This document shows, piece after piece, positions 10,971-20,409 of a stretch of 64,000 bases of DNA (the first letter of the stretch is position 1; the number at the start of each line of letters is the position of its first letter). The position numbers and the translations under genes were made by a program. The DNA is taken from NCBI GenBank assembly GCA_963965975.1, contig OZ014412.1, forward strand, positions 10,645,849-10,709,848. Direction: 5' to 3'. Origin of the DNA: Xestospongia bergquistia. Its lineage: Eukaryota > Porifera > Demospongiae > Haplosclerida > Petrosiidae. The notes below the pieces were generated by a model. That model did no database searches. It had not been told where the DNA came from and saw only the letters and a program-made list of their open reading frames with translations.

Positions 10971-11768
10971 CTATTTTTTGTTCTTTGGCCTAACGTACCT
11001 CCTGTAATAATAATACATGAACAAAAGAGCATATGAACTAAAGAGACTTAGTTGAAGATAAATCACACTGATCTTTACATCACATTCCTCTTTGTTAATA
11101 ACATATGTTTTATATGCAACTAAGGTAATTATCAAGAACACAAACATTTGAATTAACTGTATAATAGTAATTGATTTTGCCACTTGAATGGGGACCTTGA
11201 CTCCAACAGCTTTAAGTGCATAATAACTGTACATAAAAGAATGCACACTATAATTCACAGCAACTATCCACTGGTTGATAGTGCTAGGTCCACTCTGACT
11301 ATATCCATACCAAGGGATCAGCAACATTGTCATGTGATGATACCAGTGAAGAAATTGAAGAGGACTTTTACGTAAAACAATGAAGGCTGTGTCTCCTAGT
11401 TCAATGATTTTTGAGAAGATAAAGAACAAGCACCATATGTTGATATGTGGATCATATTTTGTTGTTGTTATACAGACAGATTGTTTGAAACCATCCTTGT
11501 ATATATGGTGAACTAGGTTAGGTACTATGGATAGTGCACCAAATATAGAAAATACAGCCAGACCAACATTCCATATGAACAGAGTACGGTGAAGATCATA
11601 AGCAGGCTTTGACTCCATCCATTTTCGGCCACAATACACTAACAAGACGTAAAGGACAGATATTGGTATGACGAGAGTCCAGTTGTTATGTACCCAGTCC
11701 TGGGTCTTCAACCCGTCATGTTTGGACTGAATATCACTGATTATAGGAGCATATTCCAGCAGAGACAT
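10971..11768 (-). CDS. ELOVL6-like: ELOVL6-like fatty acid elongase, intact
   Basis: Intronless ORF of 265 codons starting MSLLEYAPIISDIQSKHD. Motifs in order: KWMESKPAYDLHRTLF near residue 50, VGLAVFSIFGALS, FKQSVC near 95, KIIELGDTAFIVLRK (120-134), histidine box HWYHHMTMLL (141-150), NYSVHSFMYSYYALKA (172-187), TIIQLIQMF, and the C-terminus VRPKNKK. This is a full set of ELO catalytic and structural motifs, so an active enzyme is likely. The conserved leader/promoter block lies directly upstream (11770-11860) and an AATAAA signal is at 10922-10917. The start is chosen by conservation of MSLL in other copies. Confidence 0.95.
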   Translation of the reverse strand: MSLLEYAPIISDIQSKHDGLKTQDWVHNNWTLVIPISVLYVLLVYCGRKWMESKPAYDLHRTLFIWNVGLAVFSIFGALSIVPNLVHHIYKDGFKQSVCITTTKYDPHINIWCLFFIFSKIIELGDTAFIVLRKSPLQFLHWYHHMTMLLIPWYGYSQSGPSTINQWIVAVNYSVHSFMYSYYALKAVGVKVPIQVAKSITIIQLIQMFVFLIITLVAYKTYVINKEECDVKISVIYLQLSLFSSYALLFMYYYYRRYVRPKNKK

Positions 11769-11769
11769 T

Positions 11770-11860
11770 TCAGATAAGTCCAGATTAAAGCGAGGGACTT
11801 GGGACCTCTATACGTGCCTTACGTATGTATATATACGTAGAAACACGCGGAAACAGTGGA
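11770..11860 (-). promoter_or_regulatory. Conserved elongase 5' leader/promoter block
   Basis: All minus-strand MSLL-type copies share about 90 bp before the ATG: a leader containing TCTGGACTTATCTGAA just 5' of the start, then (reading away from the gene) TACGTAAGGCACGTATA, a TATATATA-like stretch and CCGCGTGTTTCTACG. Other copies: 7028-7115, 14752-14835 (now next to a truncated gene), 18721-18810, 20411-20510 and 35165-35240 (displaced by an insertion). The plus-strand elongases lack this block. A core-promoter role is inference from conservation and position. Confidence 0.5.
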
Positions 11861-12281
11861 AATAGCGGAAAATCATACGGAAGCCGCAGATGGACATTAC
11901 ATTGTGTTTATGTAATAAATATTGTACACTTACTTTGATCTACATTATATTGTATCTTATTAATCTAGTATTCATAGTTTTTTTTATATGAGCAGAGGAT
12001 GAATAGGGAGGGGTTCATGCATGAATTATATGGACTATATAGTATTATTGGCTATCATATGAAATAACTGGTTTGTATAAAATATATTTTGTTATGGAGT
12101 TTGCATGTGTGAAAACTGAAAAAAACTGGTAAATTATTTATCCAAGCAAATTTTGTTCAGACAACCAAATTGTTCATAAAATATCCACTGACCTATCTGT
12201 TATTATATCCTCTATAATATACATTAGCTATATACATATATTGTATAGCTATTGTATCTGTTAGTAGTGTATCTATTATAG

Positions 12282-12874
12282 GTAGTTAAGATATGGTTGG
12301 ATCATCTTGACAGTATTGCTTGTGATATGATTAAAGCTGTACACACGCCATTGTCCACCTTCTCTTTACCTTGTATGGGGAGACCTGTGACTACAATGAG
12401 TAACTGAACCAATAACACCAAACTCATTGTTAATTTTATTATTATTAGATATTGCTGAATATGTTGAAGCCAGACAATATCTTCAAAATGTTTTATCATT
12501 ACAAGAGTTCCATACTCTTTGCTTACTGCCACTGACCTACTCAGTCTAATAATTGAAATATTTAATTTCTCTCACTAGTCATGTTCCTTTTTTTGAGATG
12601 CACAGCTTAATTTTTTGTCCTTATTGGATTTGAGTATGTAGAACAATGAATATAACAGAACAAAAGCATATATGGACTCAAAGCAGTACCCTTCATTTGG
12701 ATATTTAATGCATTCTATATGACACTCTTTTTCTTTCTTGAAAGGCATGACACTTCATAAATGAAGCAATAAAAATGGGATAAGAGGAGATTGTTTCAAG
12801 AAGAACCTCTGTTGAAGAACTTCAAGAACTATAATAGAAGTCTTAGAGAAGAATCAACTTCCTGATGTACAGCA
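12282..12874 (+). pseudogene. Duplicated 3' exons of the ZMYND12-like gene
   Basis: 12282-12372 copies exon 6, 12452-12546 the first two thirds of exon 7, and 12745-12874 exon 8. The last base before the exon 6 donor is changed (CCTTGTATGG instead of CCTGGTATGG). Exon 7 is cut off without a donor, and exon 8 has TGA at its second codon (12748-12750) and TAA at 12781-12783. No upstream exons or promoter accompany it, so it cannot make a ZMYND12 protein. Confidence 0.88.
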
Positions 12875-14370
12875 ATAATTTATCATAATTATTACAGAGA
12901 TTACAATTATTATGACTGTCTTTCTCTATTACTGTCATGACATAATGTTGACAATAATTATAATACAATCTACTTTCTACTAATTACATTTGTAATGTTG
13001 TGACAATACACATCAGCATAATACCATAACATATTTAACAAATAAAAGTATATAGTGATTGCAAGTAGCCTTTGTGTAGGATGCATTTTGTTTGAATTTG
13101 CATTTTTTAGAAGTTATAATTACAATTATTAGGAAAAAAATAAAAGAAAGATCATGAAAATAAACATGTGGTCAGTAAGCTAGTATCTTCGATTCTATCA
13201 ATCAAAAAACAAGGATACTTACATGTACAGTTGAATTAACTCTTTCTTGCTTGATTCATAACCAAATATCAATGATAATTCTCAGTGATAAAAACATATC
13301 TATCATATGTCATATGTTTATTGTATCTTAAAATACAATACAAATTAATAGAAACATTTCAAGATATGAAAAAAGATGTAGAGATGGCAATGTCAAAAGG
13401 AAAGAAAAAACATTTATGATTATTGTATTAATAAAATGTGGCTGTATGCTACTGACAGATTGTAACAGCATCAATATGGTTAATTCGTATGCAGATTCAT
13501 TGACCTAGGAGATCACTTGATTCAAGCAGTAATGTAAAACCAGTTAGTAAACTTAATGCAACTAAGACACCTAACAACACAGAGATGTGAGTGCAAGAAG
13601 ATTGTTTAGAAAGTTAAACATATAAGTATGTTAATATAAGTATAATAATTGCATTTATTTAACTATCATGCAGCACATATACTCCTAATATCAACATTTC
13701 ATCTCAACAATATATAGACATGTTAGGGACTAGCTTTCATTTCCAGAAACAGTTTCCCATCCATAAATTGGTGTGGTCTACTTTATCAACAATGGGCTAT
13801 GCAGTAGCATTTTGCAGAGTGTATTAAAATCTGGTGACCATTTTTTGTACAATGCAGATAAAGGTGTCCTTGTCTGAAGAATGTTAAAGTAGATGAACCT
13901 GTATATGGTACTTGTTGGATGACAGTTCTTTATAAACTGACAGAACATCTCATTAGGAATCAACTTGTTTCATTCCTTTTGAACTGATGTTTGGGAGAAA
14001 AGCAACTCTACGTAGAGATATTTCCAATGAATTATCATATAATTAAAATACCTGACTTGAAGTCAAAACTTTGTGGTCATAAAACTAAAGTCTGTAGCAA
14101 CCACTTGAAATAACACTTGTTAAACGAAGTGTTATCACTAAAGATAACAATTACAACCTACTCAAATGATCTCCTTGGAAATTGTTCTGCACACAACTAA
14201 GTATATCATAAGGTCCACCTCTATCGTGTATAATCGTTACTTTTCACACATCTCACTGACGTTACATTCAATTACATATTAATTACACTCCACAGGACTT
14301 AATTTCGAACAATTGGTTTATTAAGACTAAATATTCAAAACATAATTATAACTGGACAGTACAAAATCAA
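12875..14370. other. Intergenic part of duplication unit B
   Basis: No gene. This is the near-identical copy of 4764-6226, with the same integrase-like remnant (FELMFGRKATL, about 13980-14040) and hairpin ATAACACTT/AAGTGTTAT near 14110-14135. Small indels separate the copies. Confidence 0.65.
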
Positions 14371-14727
14371 CTACTCCTTTTTATTCTTTGGCCTGATGTA
14401 CCTCCTGTAATAATAATACATGAACAAAAGAGCATATGAACTATAGACAGTTGTTGCAACATAAATTACACTGATGTTTACATCACACTCCTCTTTGTCA
14501 ATAACTAATGTTTTGTATGCAAGTAAGGCAGTTATCAAGCCCATAAACATTTGTATTAACTGCATAATAGTAATTAATTTTGCCACTTGAATGGGGATTT
14601 TGACTCCAACAGCTGTAAGTGCATAATAACTGTATAAGAAACAATGCACACTATAATTCATGGCACCTAACCACTGGTTGGTAGGGTTAGCTCCACTCTG
14701 ACTATATGCATACGTAAAGCTCACCAA
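14371..14727 (-). pseudogene. Elongase lacking its N-terminal half
   Basis: The minus strand encodes only the C-terminal half of an elongase, from LVSFTYAYSQSGANP through NYSVHCFLYSYYALTA, TIMQLIQMF and the KNKKE terminus. Everything from the ATG to just after the histidine box is gone, so HxxHH and KxxExxDT are missing. The deletion joins mid-gene sequence to the 5' leader (14751 onward) through a short perfect inverted repeat. The open frame upstream of the homology is fortuitous. Confidence 0.9.
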
Positions 14728-14750
14728 TAAGTGAGCTTTACGTATGCATA
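14705..14750. repeat. Perfect 20-bp inverted repeat at an elongase deletion junction
   Basis: The arms TATGCATACGTAAAGCTCAC (14705-14724) and GTGAGCTTTACGTATGCATA (14731-14750) are exact reverse complements separated by CAATAA. The left arm is normal elongase coding sequence; the right arm is an extra inverted copy of it placed against the 5' leader. Confidence 0.95.
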
Positions 14751-14751
14751 A

Positions 14752-16671
14752 GAAGTCCAAATAAAGCGAGTGACTTGGTGACCTTATACGTGTGTTACGT
14801 ATACGTAGAAGAAACACGCGGAAACAGTGGAGATAACGCTCAGAGACAATCTCTTATTTACACAATAAGGCTAAACCTTAAACCCTAAACCACTAAACCC
14901 TAAAAACGTAAACTTCTAACATTTTCACCATTTCTGCTGTTTATGCAGTCTCTGTCGTCTCTCCATGCTGATCAATGATAATGGAACACATGTAGTAAGT
15001 GATAAAAAGGTAGAGTCATTTCTATGTTTGTGTCTAAATTGGAAAATTATAGTTATAAATCATTAATTATAAATAACTGTTAATTTACTTCTTATTTATT
15101 TACTAAATCATGTATTATTTAGTAAACCACAAGTTATTTAACAAATAATGGGGCATTAAAGAGTAAATCATAACATGTTAACTGTACCATTGAATGCATT
15201 TAGTTTTGACACAAATGGTACCCATACATTTATGATACATGATCTGGAATAACCGTGTTTAACAAGTGATAATTATATGAATGAGTGTCCATTCTGCCCT
15301 CATAGAGGGCAATGGTAATGGTAATTGGATAATTATAAAATAATGGTAATTGTAATCATTAAATGATAATGTAATTGACAATATCTGATAATTAGGCTTA
15401 TGAAAGAAAATGTTTTGTCTAGATGGCCTTGGCTATTGTGAACTTAACTGCTGATTCAGGTAACCAGCACAACCATTCTAGAAAAGTTACTGCTCCCAAC
15501 ATCAACCTTTTAAAACATCAGGTAAGAGACTTTGCTTATGAAGCAATCTGTGATTAAATAAATGCCGAGCTAAGAAAGAAGTCTTGAAATTTAAAGGAGA
15601 GGAGAGGCACAAACAATGTTTGCAGCTGAACTATCTTCATTGCTCCCTACTTCATTTATAATTGTTAAGCATGCTGTGGAAGTTTATTGCTACTAGAAAG
15701 TAGTGTCCAATTGGGTTAACATTGCTGAACACAGCTTTGCCTTAAACAAAGGAGGCTTTAAAATGAATGTAATAAGATGAATGAATAGAAGAATGAAGTA
15801 TTGAATGAAGAGTTGAACAGATGAATGTAAGTGTACAAAGTATAAATTATGTATTATGAGTAAATAAATATAATGAACATATACATAAATAGATAAATGA
15901 ATTGATGATTACTTGTAAAAATTAAGAAAATAATTGCATTTTTTAAATGAAGTGATGGATCAATTAATTAAGCCATTATGGATGGATGGACCTCTGTGTC
16001 TCTGCAGTGGGTGCAACTGGTGTAACAAATTCAACAGCTGCATCAAATGTAACAATGCAACAGATGGAACAGTTGAACTGTTATTAATTGAAAATGAAGT
16101 ATTAATTCAACACAATAGGTGTCAAAGGTAATAGTGTCAAACATTGATTGGTTGATTCCTTTTTGTAATTTTGTTTGACATAGTACATAATAAAGTATAG
16201 TAAACACCATTCTATACTAAACATTAATAAAAATACATAAAGGCAATAGATGCCCTACCCTTCCATGTGACTACAGTGCAAACATTAGAAGGAAAAGAGA
16301 CTATATTGTGTATACAGATTAAGATGGCTATTGTCCAATGAGATGATATATAGAAGAATCTCATAACTTTGACAATCAACTCGCAAGCAATTAAGCAATT
16401 ATTGTCATGTGTACATATACCTTGTTATATTATTCCTTAATTGGAATTCCTGCTAATTTGTTGTATGTTATCATCTCATGACTTAAATGAAATACACTAT
16501 AAGAATGATTGGTAGTCTTGATAAGGCCTGTTTTAATTATTAATAGATCAATAGATTAATTAGTAAGAATCAAATTATAATTAGAATATATGTGCATAAA
16601 CATACGTACACAAGTTGTATTTGGTAACATGTCTTAACTTAATTCCTTAAATAAAGACTTACTTAATTCGC
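14752..16671. other. Non-coding DNA with promoter block, R1 and R3 copies
   Basis: Leader block of the truncated elongase (14752-14835), then the duplicate of 7140-8540, including R1 (15261-15570). The 65-codon plus-strand ORF at 15934-16131 is a Cys-rich reading of a simple-repeat-containing block whose 8.2-kb paralogue is interrupted, so it is not called a gene. From about 16380 the sequence is repeat R3. Confidence 0.55.
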
Positions 16672-17383
16672 ACTTAGTGCAACATAAATCACACTGATCT
16701 TTACATCACACTCCTCTTTGTTAATAAAACACATTTAGTATGGAATCAAGCTCATAAACATTTGCATTAACTGCATAACAGCATAATTGTCTTTGCCACT
16801 TGAATGGGGACTTTGATTCCAACAACTGTAAGTGCATAGTAACTGTACAAGAAACAATTCATACTGTCATTCACGGCAATTAACCACTGGTTGGTAGGGT
16901 TAGCTCCACTCTAACTATATATATACCAAATACATAGCAATGCTGTCATGTGATGATACCAGTGAAGAAATTGAAGATGACTTTTACGAAGAACAATGAA
17001 GGCTATATCTCTTAGTTCAATGATTTTTGAGAAGGCAAAGAACAAGAGCCATATGTTGATATGTGGATCATACTTTGTTGTTGTTATACAGGCAGATTGT
17101 TTGAAACCATTCTTGTATATATGATGAACTAGATTAGGTACTATGGATAGTGCACCAAATATAGAAAATACAGCTAGACCAACATTCCATAGGAACAGAG
17201 TATGGTGAAGATCATAAGCAGGCTTTGACTCCATCCGTTTTTTACCACCATACTTAACAAGATGTAAAGGGGAGATATTGGTATTGTGAGAGTCCAGTTG
17301 TTATAAACCCAGTCCTGGGCCTTCAACACATCATGTTTGGACTGGATATCACTGATTATAGGAAGATATTCCAGCAGAGACAT
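16672..17383 (-). pseudogene. Elongase with frameshift, stop and lost C-terminus
   Basis: The reading starts at an MSLLEYLPIISDIQ ATG (17383-17381). A one-base deletion near 17255 (CATACTTAAC for CATACACTAAC) shifts the frame; the second frame carries LFLWNVGLAVFSIFG, FKQSAC and HWYHHMTALL, then ends at a TAG where intact copies read SQSG. The KxxExxDT motif is damaged (KIIELRDI). The homology stops at 16672, where repeat R3 begins, so roughly the last 25-30 codons are missing. Confidence 0.88.
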
Positions 17384-17918
17384 TTCAGAGAAGTCCAGAT
17401 AAAGCGAGGGAATTTTTGATCATCTTGTCTAGATGGCCTGACTATTGTGAACTCAACTGCTGATTCAACTAACCAGCACAACCATTCTAGAACTGTTATT
17501 GCTCCCAACATCAATCTTTTAAAACAGCAAGCAAGAGACTTTGCTTATGAAGTAATTAATCTTTGATCAAATCAATGCCAAGAAAAAAGTTTGAGAGGAG
17601 AAGAAAGAGGCACAAACTTTGTTTGCAACTGAACAAGATCTAGAATAACAGTGTTAACAAGTGACAATTATAAACCTACTCGTATTATCTCCTTGGAAAT
17701 TGTCCTACAGCTACACTAGTATAATCAAGTATATCATATGACCCCAAAATTCGTCCTCTCGTGTATAATCGGGTTAATTATTAGATCTTAACATACCTCA
17801 CGAGACGTCACATTCAATTACATATTTAATTACATTCCACAGGGCTTAATTTAAGAACAAATGGTTTATTAAAACTAAACATTCAAATCATAATTATAAC
17901 TGGACAGTATAAAATAAA
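17384..17918. other. Spacer with truncated R1 and elongase 3' flank
   Basis: A 5'-truncated R1 copy (17406-17585) abuts the leader of the preceding pseudogene. 17640-17918 is the 3' flank of the next elongase, with its AATAAA signal on the minus strand at 17870-17865. No gene seen. Confidence 0.6.
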
Positions 17919-18719
17919 TTATTCTTTTTTGTTCTTTGATCTAATGTACCTCCTATAATAATAATACATGAACAAAAGAGCATATGAACTACAAAGACTT
18001 AATTGAAGATAAATCATACTGATCTTTACATCACATTCCTCTTTGTTAATAACATATGTTTTGTATGCAACTAAGGTAATTATCAAGAACACAAACATTT
18101 GAATTAACTGTATAATAGTAATTGAGTTTGCCACTTGAATGGGGACCTTGACTCCAACAGCTTTAAGTGCATAATAACTGTACATAAAAGAATGCACACT
18201 ATAATTCACAGCAATTACCCACTGGTTGATAGAGCTAGGTCCACTCTGACTATATCCATACCAAGTTATCAGCAATATTGTCATGTTATGATACCAGTGA
18301 AGAAATTGAAGAGGACTTTTACGTAGAACAATGAAGGCTGTATCTCCTAGTTCAATGATTTTTGAGAGTACAAACAAGAAGCACCATATGTTGATATGTG
18401 GATCATACTTTGTTGCTGTTATACAGACAGATTGTTTGAAACCATCCTTGTATATATGGTGAACTAGGTTAGGTACTAAGGATAGTGCACCAAACATAGA
18501 AAATACAGCCAGACCAACATTCCATAGGAACAGAGTACGGTGAAGATCATAAGTAGGCTTTGACTCCATCCATTTTCGGCCACCATACAATAACAAGACG
18601 TAAAGGACAGATATTGGTATGACGAGAGTCCAGTTGTTATGTACCCAGTCCTGGGCCTTCAACGTGTCATGTTTGGACTGAATATCACTGATTATAGGAG
18701 CATATTCCAGCAGAGACAT
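17919..18719 (-). CDS. ELOVL6-like: ELOVL6-like elongase, open frame but altered histidine box
   Basis: Intronless ORF of 266 codons starting MSLLEYAPIISDIQSKHD, with KIIELGDTAFIVLRK (120-134), NYSVHSFMYSYYALKA (172-187), TIIQLIQMF (201-209) and a KNKKE C-terminus. The histidine box reads HWYHNMT (141-147): the last His of HxxHH is Asn because codon 145 (18287-18285) is AAC instead of CAC. That His is part of the metal-binding or catalytic box of ELO enzymes, so activity is doubtful although the frame is open. Promoter block 18721-18810; AATAAA at 17870-17865. It is closest to the 10971-11768 copy. Confidence 0.92.
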   Translation of the reverse strand: MSLLEYAPIISDIQSKHDTLKAQDWVHNNWTLVIPISVLYVLLLYGGRKWMESKPTYDLHRTLFLWNVGLAVFSMFGALSLVPNLVHHIYKDGFKQSVCITATKYDPHINIWCFLFVLSKIIELGDTAFIVLRKSPLQFLHWYHNMTILLITWYGYSQSGPSSINQWVIAVNYSVHSFMYSYYALKAVGVKVPIQVANSITIIQLIQMFVFLIITLVAYKTYVINKEECDVKISMIYLQLSLCSSYALLFMYYYYRRYIRSKNKKE

Positions 18720-18810
18720 TTCAGATAAGTCCAGATTAAAGCGAGGGACTTGGTGACCTCTATACGTGCCTTACGTATGTATACATAGAAACACGCGGAA
18801 ATAGTGGAAA

Positions 18811-19608
18811 TAGCGGATATCATACGGAAGCCGCAGACAGACATTACATTGTGTTTATGTAATAAATGTTTATACTTACTTTTATGTATCTTATTAATCT
18901 AGTATTCGTAATTTTGTTATATGAGCAGAGGATGAATAGGGAGGGGTTCATGCATGAATTATATGGACTAGTATTATTGGCTATCATATGAAATAACTAG
19001 TTTGTATAAAATATATTGTATTTCTTTGTTATGGAGTTTGCATGTGTGAAAAACTGAAAAAAATGGTAAATTATCTAACCAAGCAAATTTTGTTCAGACA
19101 ACCAAATTGTTCATAAAATATCCACTGACCTATCTGTTATTATATCCTCTTTAATACAAGCTATACATATAATGTATCTGTTATTATATCCTCTATATAA
19201 CACAATAGCTATGCATAGCTATTGTATCTGTTAGTATTGTATCAGATTATATTATAGTTAAGATATGGTTGAATAAGTTTGACAAATAGAACAAATAGAA
19301 CAGGTGTAACAAGTGTAACAATGGAACAGCTGTACTGTTATTAATTATAAATGAAGTGCTAATGCAGCTCAGTTGGTGTCAAAGGTAATAGTGTAAAAAT
19401 TGATTGGTTGATTTAACCAATCCATGTCACTTTGTTTGAAATAGAACATAATAATCTGTTGTATATACTAACACACTAAGGTTGCCTTGACATTAGTGAT
19501 TGTAAAAGTACAAAGAAGAAATTTAGTTACTGTAATTTAATTAAGAACAAAAGGTTTATTGAAACTAAACTTTCAAAAGATAATTATAACTGGACAGTAC
19601 AAAATCAA
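18811..19608. other. Spacer: partial ZMYND12 intron copy and TGTAACAA block
   Basis: 18850-19265 repeats ZMYND12 intron 5 (about 3240-3600) up to the first bases of exon 6 (GTTAAGATATGGTTG), then breaks into 19280-19500, another copy of the block with AACAAGTGTAACAATGG. 19510-19608 is the 3' flank of the next elongase (AATAAA, minus strand, 19560-19555). No gene seen. Confidence 0.65.
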
Positions 19609-20409
19609 CTACTTTTTGTTCTTTGGCCTAATATACCTCCTGTAATAATAATACATGAACAAAAGAGCATATGACCCATAGGCACTTAGTCCAACATAAA
19701 TCAGACTGGTCTTTACATCACACTCTTCTTTGTTAATAACATATGTTTTATATGTAACTAAGGTAATTAACAAGCCCATAAACATTTGAATTAACTGTAT
19801 AATAGTAATTGATTTTGTAACTTGAATGGGAACTTTGACTCCAACAGCTTTAAGTGCATAATAACTGTACATAAAACAATGCACACTATAATTCATAGCA
19901 CCTAACCACTGGATGGTAGGGTTAGCTCCATTACTCTGACTATATGAATACCAAGCGACGAGCAACATTGTCATGTGATGATACCAGTGAAGAAATTGAA
20001 GACGACTTTTACGTAGAACAATGAAGGCTGTATCTCCTAGTTCAATGATTTTTGAGAAGGCAAAGAACAAGCACCATATGTTGATATGTGGATCATACTT
20101 TGTTGTTGTTATACAGACAGATTGCTTGAAACCATCCTTGTATATATGGTGAACTAGATTAGGTACTATGGATAGTGCACCAAATATAGAAAATACAGTC
20201 AGACCAACATTCCATAGGAACAGAGTACGGTGAAGATCATAAGCAGGCTTTGACTCCATCCATTTTCGGCCACCATACACTAACAAGACGTAAAGGACAG
20301 ATATTGGTATGACGAGAGTCCAGTTGTTATAAACCCAGTTCTGAGCCTTCAACACGTCATATTTGGACTGTATATTGTTGATTATAGGAGCATATTCCAG
20401 GAGAGACAT
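19609..20409 (-). CDS. ELOVL6-like: ELOVL6-like fatty acid elongase, intact
   Basis: The open frame extends to 20508, but the conserved MSLLEYAPIINNIQSK start is at 20409-20407, giving 266 codons; the upstream 33 codons lie over the leader/promoter block. Motifs: KIIELGDTAFIVLRK, HWYHHMTMLL, NYSVHCFMYSYYALKA, TIIQLIQMF, IRPKNKK. One extra residue occurs in the loop after the histidine box (SQSNGANP). All catalytic motifs are present. AATAAA at 19560-19555. Confidence 0.94.
   Translation of the reverse strand: MSLLEYAPIINNIQSKYDVLKAQNWVYNNWTLVIPISVLYVLLVYGGRKWMESKPAYDLHRTLFLWNVGLTVFSIFGALSIVPNLVHHIYKDGFKQSVCITTTKYDPHINIWCLFFAFSKIIELGDTAFIVLRKSRLQFLHWYHHMTMLLVAWYSYSQSNGANPTIQWLGAMNYSVHCFMYSYYALKAVGVKVPIQVTKSITIIQLIQMFMGLLITLVTYKTYVINKEECDVKTSLIYVGLSAYGSYALLFMYYYYRRYIRPKNKK

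Larger units (their letters stand above)
11903..16320 (+). repeat. Segmental duplication unit B (paralogue of about 3233-8600)
   Basis: From the TATTGTATCTTATTAATCTAG sequence of ZMYND12 intron 5 onward, this block follows 3233-8600 in the same order: ZMYND12 exons 6-8, intergenic DNA, integrase remnant, elongase, R1 and the TGTAACAA block. It differs by lacking the minisatellite, half of exon 7, the HIRAN insertion and most of the elongase N-terminal half. A third partial copy covers only intron sequence at about 18850-19265. The unit is part of how the elongase cluster multiplied. Confidence 0.85.

Noticed and set aside
5641..13963. Two similar 61-codon minus-strand ORFs (5641-5826, 13778-13963) as a conserved small gene
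   Set aside because: They lie in duplicated non-coding DNA, antisense to an integrase remnant; conservation follows from the duplication.
15934..16131. Cys-rich 65-codon ORF resembling a small secreted peptide
   Set aside because: The Cys codons come from TGTAACAA-type simple repeats, there is no signal peptide, and the paralogue at 8.2 kb is not open.
11184..18326. Plus-strand 63-codon ORFs at 11184 and 18135
   Set aside because: Exact antisense shadows of the elongase histidine-box region.
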